Positions 8,161-16,161 of a stretch of 55,353 nucleotides of DNA are shown here, one piece after another. Both the position numbers and the translations under genes were made by a program. The notes below the pieces were generated by a model. That model saw nothing but the letters and a program-made list of their open reading frames with translations, was not told where the DNA came from and did no database searches. Position 1 is the first letter of the stretch, and the number at the start of each line of letters is the position of its first letter. The DNA lies in the NCBI RefSeq assembly GCF_014649795.1, contig NZ_BMTS01000034.1, positions 1 through 55,353 on the forward strand, written 5' to 3'. Source of the stretch: Streptomyces melanogenes (GTDB lineage: Bacteria > Actinomycetota > Actinomycetes > Streptomycetales > Streptomycetaceae).

Positions 8161-9678
8161 GTGATCGAGCACCGCGTCCGTGTCCATCCCAGTGCCGCCC
8201 GACTGCCCCGTGAACAGCAACTCGCCTGGAAACTCGCCGAGGTGGCCACCGGCACACCAGCGGCTGCCGGCCTCGACCCCGAAGCCGTCACCATGGCCCA
8301 GAACCGGGTGATCGACAACGCGTCGGTCGCCATCGCATCCCTGACGCGCCGCCCCGTCGCCGTGGCCCGCGCCCAGGCCTTGCGCCATCCCGCGCACGGT
8401 GTTGGTGCCACGGTCTTCGCCAGCGGGATCCGCGTGTCCGCGGAGTGGGCCGCGTGGGCCAACGCCACGGCCGTACGCGAACTGGACTTCCACGACACCT
8501 ACCTGGCCGCCGACTACTCCCACCCCGGCGACAACATCCCACCCCTGCTGGCCGTCGCCCAGCACACCCAGCGGACCGGAGCAGACCTGCTGCGCGGCAT
8601 CCTCGCCGCATACGAGGTGCACGTCGCCCTGGTCAAGGGCATCTGCCTGCACGCGCACCGCATCGACCACATAGCCCACCTGAGCGCGGCCACCACCTGC
8701 GGTCTGGGAGCGCTGCTGGAGCTGCCGACGCAGACGGTGTACCAGGCGGTGCAGCAGGCGGTGCACACCACCACGGCGACCCGGCAGTCCCGCAAGGGCG
8801 AGATCTCCAGCTGGAAGGCATACGCCCCCGCCTTCGCCGGGAAAGCCGCGATCGAGGCCGTCGACCGGGCCATGCGCGGAGAGACCTCCCCCTCCCCCAT
8901 CTACGAAGGCGAGGACGGTTTCCTCGCCTGGATGCTCGACGGCCCGGACGCGGACTACCGCGTGCGGCTCCCCGAACCCGGCGAACCGCGCCGCGCGATC
9001 CTGGACACCTACACCAAGGAGCACTCCGCCGAGTACCAGGCCCAGGCCGTCATCGACCTCGCCCGGCGGCTGCGCGAGAAGACCGGAAACCTCGAGAAGG
9101 TCCGGTCGATCGTGCTGCACACCAGCCACCACACCCATCACGTGATCGGTTCCGGCGCCAACGACCCCCAGAAGTACGACCCCACGGCCACCCGCGAGAC
9201 GCTGGACCACTCGGTCCCCTACATCTTCGCCGTGGCACTGGAGGACGGAACCTGGCACCACGAGCGCTCGTACGCACCCGAGCGTGCCCAGCGCCCGGCC
9301 ACCGTCGACCTCTGGCGCAAGATCACTACGGTCGAGGACCCGGAGTGGACCCGCCGCTACCACGAACCCGACCCCGACCGCCGCGCCTTCGGCGGCCGCG
9401 CCGTGATCACGCTGGACGACGGCACCGTGATCGAGGACGAACTCGCCCGCGCGGACGCCCACCCGGCCGGTGCCCGCCCCTTCGACCGGCCCGCCTACGA
9501 ACGGAAGTTCCACACCCTGGCCGAAGGCATCGTCACCGCCGACGGGCAGGACCGCTTCCTCGATTACGCCGCCCGCCTGGCCGGGCTCGACACGGCAGGA
9601 CTGGACGCGCTGTTCCCCGCCGTGGACCTCGACGCGGTCGCCGCGTACGACGCGACCCTGCCGAAGGGCCTGTTCTGA
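8161..9678 (+). CDS. prpD: 2-methylcitrate dehydratase, MmgE/PrpD family
   Basis: A 505-aa MmgE/PrpD protein that dehydrates 2-methylcitrate to 2-methyl-cis-aconitate in the methylcitrate cycle for propionyl-CoA. Family features include the FHDTYLAADYSHPGDNIPPLLAVAQ region (about residue 110) and the GEDGFLAWMLDG segment (about 250). GTG at 8161 is preceded by GAGGA; upstream codons in the same frame run through the promoter region and were rejected. It is the first gene of prpDBC, and its stop overlaps the prpB start by one base (TGATG). Expression is likely under the divergent ScfR regulator. Confidence 0.93.
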   Translation: MIEHRVRVHPSAARLPREQQLAWKLAEVATGTPAAAGLDPEAVTMAQNRVIDNASVAIASLTRRPVAVARAQALRHPAHGVGATVFASGIRVSAEWAAWANATAVRELDFHDTYLAADYSHPGDNIPPLLAVAQHTQRTGADLLRGILAAYEVHVALVKGICLHAHRIDHIAHLSAATTCGLGALLELPTQTVYQAVQQAVHTTTATRQSRKGEISSWKAYAPAFAGKAAIEAVDRAMRGETSPSPIYEGEDGFLAWMLDGPDADYRVRLPEPGEPRRAILDTYTKEHSAEYQAQAVIDLARRLREKTGNLEKVRSIVLHTSHHTHHVIGSGANDPQKYDPTATRETLDHSVPYIFAVALEDGTWHHERSYAPERAQRPATVDLWRKITTVEDPEWTRRYHEPDPDRRAFGGRAVITLDDGTVIEDELARADAHPAGARPFDRPAYERKFHTLAEGIVTADGQDRFLDYAARLAGLDTAGLDALFPAVDLDAVAAYDATLPKGLF

Positions 9679-10583
9679 TGCTGCACACCCGCACCACACC
9701 GGCCGAACGCCGGCGCGCCTTCCGCGAAGCCCTGGCCTCGGGGCGGCTGCTGCGGATGCCGGGCGCGATGAACCCGTACTCGGCCCGGTTGATCCAGGAG
9801 GCCGGTTTCGACGCCGTGTACCTGTCGGGTGCCGTCCTCGCCGCGGACCTCGGCCTGCCGGACATCGGGCTGACCACCTCGACCGAGGTCGCCGCCCGCG
9901 CCGCGCAGACCACCCGCGTGACGGATCTGCCCGTGCTTGTCGACGCCGACACCGGCTTCGGCGAGCCCATGAACGCGGCCCGCACCCTCCAGCTCATGGA
10001 GGACGCCGGCCTGGCCGGCCTGCACCTGGAGGACCAGGTCAACCCCAAACGGTGCGGCCACCTGGACGGCAAGGCCGTCGTCGCCGTCCAGGAGATGACC
10101 CGCCGCCTGCGGGCCGCCGTGGACGCCCGCCGCGACCCCGACTTCCTGATCATGGCCCGCACCGACGCCCGCTCCGTGGAAGGCCTCGACTCCGCGATCG
10201 ACCGGGCCAAGGCCTACGTGGACGCCGGAGCCGACGCGGTCTTCCCCGAGGCACTGGCGAGCGCGGCCGAGTTCGAGGCCTTCCGCACGGCCGTGGACGT
10301 GCCGCTGCTCGCCAACATGACCGAGTTCGGCAAGGGACCACTGCTCGACGCCCGGGCCCTGGAGGACCTCGGCTACAACATCGTCCTGTACCCGGTCACC
10401 CTCTTCCGCCTCGCCATGGGCGCGGTCGAGGACGGCCTGCGCACCCTCGCCGCCGACGGCACCCAGGCCGCACTGCTCGACCGCATGCAGACCCGCTCAC
10501 GCCTGTACGAGGTCCTCGACTACGAGCGGTACGCCGCGTTCGACTCGACCGTCTACGACTTCACCCTTCCGCCCGGCTCCTGA
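9678..10583 (+). CDS. prpB: methylisocitrate lyase
   Basis: A 301-aa protein that cleaves 2-methylisocitrate to pyruvate and succinate. It has the ICL/PEPM-superfamily TIM-barrel pattern: MPGAMNPYSARLIQEAG at the N-terminus, DADTGFG metal-binding loop, HLEDQVNPKRCGH with the KRCGH catalytic signature, and MARTDAR. Length matches PrpB rather than the longer isocitrate lyase at 14.5 kb. The ATG overlaps the prpD stop by one base, indicating translational coupling. Confidence 0.95.
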   Translation: MLHTRTTPAERRRAFREALASGRLLRMPGAMNPYSARLIQEAGFDAVYLSGAVLAADLGLPDIGLTTSTEVAARAAQTTRVTDLPVLVDADTGFGEPMNAARTLQLMEDAGLAGLHLEDQVNPKRCGHLDGKAVVAVQEMTRRLRAAVDARRDPDFLIMARTDARSVEGLDSAIDRAKAYVDAGADAVFPEALASAAEFEAFRTAVDVPLLANMTEFGKGPLLDARALEDLGYNIVLYPVTLFRLAMGAVEDGLRTLAADGTQAALLDRMQTRSRLYEVLDYERYAAFDSTVYDFTLPPGS

Positions 10584-10598
10584 CCGAGGAGGTCCTCA

Positions 10599-11732
10599 GT
10601 GACCAGCACCGTCCCCGAGATCCACCGCGGCCTGGCCGGCGTCGTCGCCGACACCACGGCCATCTCCACCGTCATCCCCGAGACCAACTCGCTGACCTAC
10701 CGCGGCTACCCGGTCCAGGACCTGGCCGCCCGCTGCTCCTTCGAGGAGGTCGCTTACCTGCTCTGGTACGGCGAACTCCCCGATCCCGGCGAGCTGCGCG
10801 AGTTCCGGGCCAGGGAGCGCGCCCTGCGCTCCCTGGACCGCACCACCGCCGAGGTCCTCGCCCGGCTGCCGGCGACCTGTCACCCGATGGACGTGCTGCG
10901 CACCGCGGTGAGCTTCATCGGGGCGGAGGATCCGAGCGAGGACGACGGCACCCCCGCCGCCAACCTCGCCAAGTCCCTGACCCTGCTCGCCCGGCTGCCC
11001 GGCGTGGTCGCGGCCGACCACCGGCGCCGCCACGGCCTGGCTCCCATCCAGCCGGATCCGGACCTCGGCTACGCCGAGAACTTCTTCCACATGTGCTTCG
11101 GCGCGGTCCCGGATGCGGAGGTGGTCCGCTGCTTCGAGATCTCCCTGATCCTGTACGCCGAGCACAGCTTCAACGCCTCCACCTTCACCGCCCGGGTCGT
11201 CACCTCCACCCTCTCCGACCTCTACAGCGCCGTCACCGCGGCGATCGGCGCCCTCAAAGGCCCTCTGCACGGCGGCGCCAACGAAGCCGTGATGCACATG
11301 CTGGCCGAGATCGGCGACCCGCAGCACGCCGGGCAGTGGCTGGACGAGGCGCTGGCCGCCCAGCGGAAGATCATGGGCTTCGGCCACCGGGTGTACAAGG
11401 CCGGCGACTCCCGCGTCCCGATCATGCAGGAGGCGACGGAGCGGCTGATCGCCCGCGCCGGCGATCCCGACGTGACCCGGCTCGCCGCCCTGCACGCCGC
11501 GCTGCGGCACGCCATGATCAGCCGCAAGGGCATCCACCCCAACCTCGACTACCCCGCCGGACTCGCCTACCACCTGATGGGCTTCGACATCTCCGCCTTC
11601 ACACCCCTCTTCGTGATGAGCCGCATCACCGGCTGGAGCGCCCACATCACCGAACAGCTCGCCCACAACGCGCTGATCCGCCCCCTGGCCTCCTACGACG
11701 GCCCCGGCCAGCGCCCCGTCCCACCGACCTAG
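10599..11732 (+). CDS. prpC: 2-methylcitrate synthase / citrate synthase
   Basis: A 377-aa short-type citrate synthase. It condenses propionyl-CoA (or acetyl-CoA) with oxaloacetate. The active-site blocks are visible: GPLHGGANEAVM and GFGHRVYK with the two catalytic His, and HPNLDYPAG with the catalytic Asp. Membership of prpDBC points to methylcitrate synthase; substrate preference cannot be read from sequence alone. GTG at 10599 follows GAGGAGG. Last gene of the operon, followed by a hairpin at 11844. Confidence 0.93.
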   Translation: MTSTVPEIHRGLAGVVADTTAISTVIPETNSLTYRGYPVQDLAARCSFEEVAYLLWYGELPDPGELREFRARERALRSLDRTTAEVLARLPATCHPMDVLRTAVSFIGAEDPSEDDGTPAANLAKSLTLLARLPGVVAADHRRRHGLAPIQPDPDLGYAENFFHMCFGAVPDAEVVRCFEISLILYAEHSFNASTFTARVVTSTLSDLYSAVTAAIGALKGPLHGGANEAVMHMLAEIGDPQHAGQWLDEALAAQRKIMGFGHRVYKAGDSRVPIMQEATERLIARAGDPDVTRLAALHAALRHAMISRKGIHPNLDYPAGLAYHLMGFDISAFTPLFVMSRITGWSAHITEQLAHNALIRPLASYDGPGQRPVPPT

Positions 11733-11843
11733 GCAGAGGAGATACCGCTGCTCCAAGGCGGCCGAGCAACTCCCGTGCGCCTGCCACAACGCCGCGCTCC
11801 ACGAGGAGCACCCGGGCACCAGCAACGCGTACGCCAAGGCAGC

Positions 11844-11877
11844 GGGGGTACGGCGGACACCACTCCGCCGTACCCCC
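11844..11877. terminator. prpDBC / hbd convergent terminator hairpin
   Basis: A 14-bp GC-rich perfect stem (11844-11857 with 11864-11877) and 6-nt loop, lying between the ends of prpC and of the opposing hbd gene. Confidence 0.75.
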
Positions 11878-11927
11878 TTCCACCACGCGCCGCCGGGCCC
11901 CTCAGCCCGGCGGCACCACCGGGACCC

Positions 11928-12800
11928 TCAGCAGTCCCGGTCGTAGATGTGGAACCCGCGGCCCGCCTTGCGGCCGACCAGTCCTGCCTGCACCATCCGC
12001 ATCAGCAGCGGGGGCGGGGCGTAGAGGGGTTCCTTGAACTCGTCGTAGAGCGACTGCGCGATGGCGGCGACCGTGTCGAGGCCGATCAGGTCGGCCAGCT
12101 TCAGCGGGCCCATCGGGTGCGCGCAGCCCAGTTCCATCCCCGCGTCCACGTCGGCAGCGGTCGCGAAGCCGGACTCTGCCATCCGGATCGCCGAGAGCAG
12201 GTATGGGACGAGGAGGGCGTTGACGACGAACCCGGCCCGGTCCTGCGAGCGGATCGCCGTCTTGCCCAGGACATCGCGGGCGAACGCCTCCACCGCATCG
12301 ACGGTCTCGCGACTGGTGTGCAGCGAGGAGACGACCTCCACCAGCGGCAGGACGGGCACGGGGTTGAAGAAGTGCAGTCCGATGACCCGGTCGGCGCGGC
12401 CGGTGGCCATGCCCAGGCGCATCACCGGCAGCGACGAGGTGTTGGTGGCGAGGATCGCCGCCGGATCGGCGACGATCTTGTCGAGGGCGGCGAAGGTCTC
12501 GGTCTTGACGTCCGCGTTCTCGGTCACGGCCTCGATGACGAGCTGCCGGTCCGCGAGGTCCTCCAGGCGGCCGGAGAAGACCAGCCGGCTCAGGGCGTCC
12601 TCTGCGGAAAGGCGGTCCAGTTTGCCGCGCTGGACGGCGCGTTCGAGGGAGACGGCGACGCGGTCGTGGGCGGCCCGGGCGGCGGTGTCGTCGGCCTCGC
12701 AGACGACGGTGTCCAGTCCGGCGCGGGCGCAGACCTCGGCGATCCCGGCGCCCATCTGGCCACCGCCGACCACCCCCACCCTGCGGATAGCGGCGCTCAT
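11928..12800 (-). CDS. 3-hydroxybutyryl-CoA dehydrogenase
   Basis: A 290-aa NAD(P)-dependent 3-hydroxyacyl-CoA dehydrogenase (FadB2/Hbd type). The Rossmann motif GVVGGGQMGAGIAEV is at residue 8. TNTSSLPV, the HFFNPVPVLPLVEVV block containing the catalytic His, and a C-terminal domain with AHPMGPLKLADLIGLD follow. It interconverts acetoacetyl-CoA and 3-hydroxybutyryl-CoA, linking polyhydroxybutyrate or fatty-acid breakdown to acetyl-CoA. Its ATG overlaps the aceB stop by four bases (ATGA), so it is coupled to the glyoxylate shunt. Confidence 0.92.
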   Translation of the reverse strand: MSAAIRRVGVVGGGQMGAGIAEVCARAGLDTVVCEADDTAARAAHDRVAVSLERAVQRGKLDRLSAEDALSRLVFSGRLEDLADRQLVIEAVTENADVKTETFAALDKIVADPAAILATNTSSLPVMRLGMATGRADRVIGLHFFNPVPVLPLVEVVSSLHTSRETVDAVEAFARDVLGKTAIRSQDRAGFVVNALLVPYLLSAIRMAESGFATAADVDAGMELGCAHPMGPLKLADLIGLDTVAAIAQSLYDEFKEPLYAPPPLLMRMVQAGLVGRKAGRGFHIYDRDC

Positions 12801-14389
12801 GAGCGTCCCTCCGCACGGCGTACCAGGTGGCGGGTGTAGGCGTCGGGGGTGAAGAAGAGCGGGAGTTCGCTCGCGAGCGCGTTCCGCTCGAACAGCTCCC
12901 GTACCTCCTCGAGTGCGGCCCAGGGGTGCTGCGCGCCGAGGGAGGCCAGCTCCTCGTCGAGTACCCGGAGCACCGTTTCACGGTCCAGGACCCGGTGGCG
13001 CAGCCACTGCCAGATCTGGACCCGGGCGATCTCGGCGGTGGCGGCGTCCTCCATCAGCCCGTCGAGGGCCACCGCGCCCTGGCCGCGCAGCCAGGCGTCG
13101 AAGTACCGCAGGGCGACCGCGATGTTGGTGCGTACGCCCTGTTCGGTGGGCGGGCCGCTGATCCGCCTGACGGACAGCAGGTCCCGGGCTTCCACCTGGA
13201 CGTCCTCGCGGGTGCGGTCGAGCTGGTGCGGGTGCTCGCCCAGGACCCCGTCGAAGACCTCGCGGCAGACGGGGACCAGGCCCGGGTGGGCCACCCAGGA
13301 CCCGTCGAAGCCGTCTTCGGCTTCGCGCTCCTTGTCCAGGCGCACCTTGGCCAGGGCCGCCTGGTGGGCTTCGGGGTCCATGGCGGGGACGTGGGCGGCC
13401 ATGCCGCCGATGGCGTGCGCGCCGCGCTGGTGGCAGGTGCGCACGAGGAGCTCGGTGTAGGCCCGCATGAAGGGCGCGGTCATGGTGACCTTGGCGCGGT
13501 CGGGCAGCAGGAAGTCGGTGCGGTGCCCGAAGGTCTTGATCAGGCTGAACAGGTAGTCCCAGCGGCCCGCGTTGAGACCGGCCGAGTGCTCGCGCAGCTC
13601 GTAGAGGATCTCCTCCATCTCGAACGCGGCTGTGATCGTCTCGATGAGGACCGTGGCGCGGACGGTGCCTCGGGGGATGCCGAGGAGCTCCTGGGCGAAG
13701 ACGAAGATGTCGTTCCACAGCCGCGCCTCGTAGCGGTTCTCCAGCTTGGGGAGGTAGAAGTACGGGCCGTACCCGGCGTCGATCTGGCGCTGCGCGCAGT
13801 GGAAGAAGTACAGCCCGAAGTCGACCAGCGAAGCGGGCACGGGCCGGCCGTCGACCTCCAGGTGCTCTTCCAGGAGGTGCCAGCCGCGGGGGCGGACCAT
13901 GATGGTGGCCGGGTTCTCACCGAGGCGGTACTCCTTGCCCTCGGGCGTGGTGAAGTCGATCCGGCGCTGACACGCGTCGAGGAGGTTCAGCTGGCCGCCG
14001 ATGACGTTGTCCCAGGTGGGCGCGGTGGCGTCTTCGAAGTCCGCCATCCACACCTGCGCACCGGAGTTGAGGGCGTTGACGGCCATGCGCCGCTCGGGCG
14101 GTCCGGTGATCTCGACCCGGCGGTCCTTGAGGCCGGGGGCCTGCGGGGCCACCCGCCAGGTCCGGTCGTCCCGGACGGCGGCGGTGGCGACGGGGAAGTC
14201 GAGCGGGGAGCCGGAGGCCAGGCGGATGGCCTGCCGGCGGCGCTCCTTGAGCAGCTGCTGACGGCGCTCGCCGAAGGCCTCGGTAAGCCGGGCGAGGAAG
14301 TCCAGGGCGGCGGGGGTGAGGATCTCGTCATGACGCTCGCCCGGGGCCGCGAGGACGCGCACGGCGCGGGCAGGGGCACTGATGGTCAT
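12797..14389 (-). CDS. aceB: malate synthase A
   Basis: A 530-aa type A malate synthase, which condenses glyoxylate and acetyl-CoA to malate. Diagnostic stretches are ALNSGAQVWMADFEDATAPTW near residue 110, PRGWHL near 165, TVLIETITAAFEMEEILYEL near 245 and the GAHAIGGMAAHVP segment near 310. It is downstream of aceA on the same strand, separated by 105 bp that hold a hairpin, and followed by overlapping hbd. This gives an order aceA - hairpin - aceB-hbd, so aceB-hbd may be expressed at a different level from aceA. Confidence 0.95.
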   Translation of the reverse strand: MTISAPARAVRVLAAPGERHDEILTPAALDFLARLTEAFGERRQQLLKERRRQAIRLASGSPLDFPVATAAVRDDRTWRVAPQAPGLKDRRVEITGPPERRMAVNALNSGAQVWMADFEDATAPTWDNVIGGQLNLLDACQRRIDFTTPEGKEYRLGENPATIMVRPRGWHLLEEHLEVDGRPVPASLVDFGLYFFHCAQRQIDAGYGPYFYLPKLENRYEARLWNDIFVFAQELLGIPRGTVRATVLIETITAAFEMEEILYELREHSAGLNAGRWDYLFSLIKTFGHRTDFLLPDRAKVTMTAPFMRAYTELLVRTCHQRGAHAIGGMAAHVPAMDPEAHQAALAKVRLDKEREAEDGFDGSWVAHPGLVPVCREVFDGVLGEHPHQLDRTREDVQVEARDLLSVRRISGPPTEQGVRTNIAVALRYFDAWLRGQGAVALDGLMEDAATAEIARVQIWQWLRHRVLDRETVLRVLDEELASLGAQHPWAALEEVRELFERNALASELPLFFTPDAYTRHLVRRAEGRS

Positions 14390-14420
14390 CGGGTAACTCC
14401 TGGGCGCGAAGAGGGAAAGA

Positions 14421-14447
14421 GGGTGGGCGAGGGAGGATCGCCCACCC
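14421..14447 (-). terminator. intercistronic hairpin between aceA and aceB
   Basis: A 10-bp stem (14421-14430 with 14438-14447) and 7-nt loop in the 105-bp gap between aceA and aceB on their common transcript. It could be a partial terminator or an mRNA-stabilising structure. Confidence 0.5.
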
Positions 14448-14494
14448 CGTTCGGCCGAGCGGCGTGTGGGGCGGACGTGCCCCGACGGACCGGC

Positions 14495-15784
14495 TTAGTG
14501 GAACTGCTCTTCTTCCGTGGAGCCGGTGAGGGCGGTGGTGGAGGAGGCCGGGTTGACGGCGGTGGAGACCAGGTCGAAGTAGCCGGTGCCGACCTCGCGC
14601 TGGTGCTTGACCGCCGTGAAGCCCTGCGCCTGGGCGGCGAACTCGCGCTCCTGGAGGTCGACGTAGGCGCTCATGCCGTGCTCGGCGTAGCCGCGGGCCA
14701 GGTCGAACATGCCGTGGTTGAGGGAGTGGAAGCCGGCCAGGGTGATGAACTGGAACTTGTAGCCCATGGCGCCGAGTTCGCGCTGGAACTTGGCGATCTG
14801 GTCGTCGTCCAGGGCCGCCTTCCAGTTGAACGACGGGGAGCAGTTGTAGGCGAGCATCTGGTCCGGGTGCTGCGCGTGGATGGCCTCGGCGAACTCACGG
14901 GCCTGGGCGAGGTCAGGGGTGCCGGTCTCGACCCAGATGAGGTCGGCGTACGGGGCGTAGGCCAGGCCGCGGGCGATGACTGGGGCCATGCCGTTCTGTA
15001 CGCGGTAGAAGCCCTCGGCGGTCCGCTCGCCCGTCACGAACTGGGCGTCGCGCTCGTCGACATCGCTGGTCAGCAGGGTGGCGGCGAGCGCGTCGGTGCG
15101 GGCCACGATCAGGGTGGGGACGTCGGCGATGTCGGCGGCGAGCCGGGCCGCGTTCAGGGTGCGGATGTGCTGGGCGGTGGGGACCAGCACCTTGCCGCCA
15201 AGGTGGCCGCACTTCTTCTCGGAAGCAAGCTGATCCTCGTAGTGGATGCCCGCCGCACCGGCCGCGATCATGGCCTTGGTCAGCTCGAACGCGTTCAGCG
15301 GCCCACCGAACCCCGCCTCCGCGTCCGCGACGATCGGCGCCAGCCAGTCCGTGGTGTCGCCCGCTCCCTCGGCGGTGGCGATCTGGTCGGCGCGCAGCAG
15401 CGCGTTGTTGATGCGACGCACCACCTGCGGCACCGAGTTCACCGGGTACAGGGACTGGTCGGGGTAGGTGTGACCGGCCTGGTTGGCATCGGCCGCGACC
15501 TGCCAGCCGGACAGGTAAATCGCCTGGAGCCCCGCCTTCACCTGCTGCACGGCCTGGCCGCCGGTCAGCGCGCCGAGCGCGTGGACGTAGTCGAGGTCGT
15601 GCAGTTGGCGCCACAGCCGCTCGGCGCCACGACGGGCCAGGGTGTGCTCCTCGCGGACGCTGCCCGACAGCCGTACGACGTCGGCCGCGCTGTAGGTGCG
15701 CTCGATACCCGCCCAGCGCGGGGCCGTGGCCCACCGCTCTGCGAGCTGCTGAGCCGCCGCTGTGGTCGTGTTCGCGTCTGCCAT
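14495..15784 (-). CDS. aceA: isocitrate lyase
   Basis: A 429-aa isocitrate lyase (isocitrate to succinate plus glyoxylate). The signature KKCGH, with the catalytic Cys, sits in EDQLASEKKCGHLGG. DAEAGFGG, WVETGTPD and the YNCSPSFNWK loop are also present. Length fits the actinobacterial ICL1 type. ATG at 15784 (MADANTT) is chosen because GGAGACGG lies at good spacing upstream; an in-frame ATG at 15802 is possible. The gene diverges from the second ScfR regulator across a 377-bp region rich in palindromes. Confidence 0.95.
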   Translation of the reverse strand: MADANTTTAAAQQLAERWATAPRWAGIERTYSAADVVRLSGSVREEHTLARRGAERLWRQLHDLDYVHALGALTGGQAVQQVKAGLQAIYLSGWQVAADANQAGHTYPDQSLYPVNSVPQVVRRINNALLRADQIATAEGAGDTTDWLAPIVADAEAGFGGPLNAFELTKAMIAAGAAGIHYEDQLASEKKCGHLGGKVLVPTAQHIRTLNAARLAADIADVPTLIVARTDALAATLLTSDVDERDAQFVTGERTAEGFYRVQNGMAPVIARGLAYAPYADLIWVETGTPDLAQAREFAEAIHAQHPDQMLAYNCSPSFNWKAALDDDQIAKFQRELGAMGYKFQFITLAGFHSLNHGMFDLARGYAEHGMSAYVDLQEREFAAQAQGFTAVKHQREVGTGYFDLVSTAVNPASSTTALTGSTEEEQFH

Positions 15785-15815
15785 GACCGTCACCGTCTCC
15801 ATGAGTCGCTGGATC

Positions 15816-15851
15816 TGCCAATGGCTCGTCCAGCACGACGAGCAATTGGCA
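15816..15851. promoter_or_regulatory. 15-bp inverted repeat in the aceA leader
   Basis: TGCCAATGGCTCGTC (15816-15830) is repeated inverted at 15837-15851 with one mismatch and a 6-nt spacer, ending 32 bp upstream of the aceA start. It could be an operator or an mRNA leader hairpin. Confidence 0.55.
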
Positions 15852-15860
15852 CTCTGTGCC
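15848..15860. promoter_or_regulatory. palindrome GGCACTCTGTGCC (copy A)
   Basis: A 13-bp palindrome overlapping the outer arm of the aceA leader inverted repeat. A near-identical copy (GGCACTCAGTGCC) occurs 179 bp away at 16027-16039. This suggests a shared binding protein other than the ScfR regulator. Confidence 0.5.
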
Positions 15861-16026
15861 TTGATAGGGGTCACGGCCGCCGGTCCCACCTGGTGCGGAA
15901 CGGAGCAATGGTGCCGGACGACCGAGCCTGAGCCGTCGGGATCTCCGACATCAGGGCGCGAATTGCGCCCCAACTGCCCGTCTCGGCCGCCGGGGTCCGG
16001 CGGGCCGCACGACAGACTCTGACAGC

Positions 16027-16039
16027 GGCACTCAGTGCC
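16027..16039. promoter_or_regulatory. palindrome GGCACTCAGTGCC (copy B)
   Basis: Differs from copy A at 15848 only at the central base. It lies 135 bp upstream of the regulator start. The pair brackets the middle of the divergent aceA/regulator region. Confidence 0.5.
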
Positions 16040-16061
16040 ATCAATGGGTGACGTCTGCCAA

Positions 16062-16104
16062 TCTTTGCGAATCTTCCGCGGCGTGTTTGCCAAGGTTGCA
16101 AAGG
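16062..16104. promoter_or_regulatory. candidate ScfR/RamB operators upstream of second regulator
   Basis: TCTTTGCGAATCTT (16062-16075), then GTTTGCC and GGTTGCAAAGG (16085-16104), resemble the RamB consensus and the sites found beside prpD at 8035-8084. They are positioned for autoregulation and aceA control. Inferred from motif similarity. Confidence 0.55.
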
Positions 16105-16161
16105 ATGGCATCGGCCCCATCGTGCGTACCCTGAAGCCGGAGCGACGGCGGAGGGGTGCGG

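Noticed and set aside
8005..9699. 564-codon minus-strand frame
   Set aside because: Antisense shadow of prpD, with no family motif.
9470..12037. 855-codon plus-strand frame crossing prpB and prpC
   Set aside because: An Arg/Pro-rich out-of-frame shadow spanning two real genes and the terminator.
12827..15931. 1034-codon open frame on the plus strand
   Set aside because: It is antisense to aceB and aceA, has Gly/Val/Glu-rich low-complexity composition, and arises from the GC3 bias of those genes.
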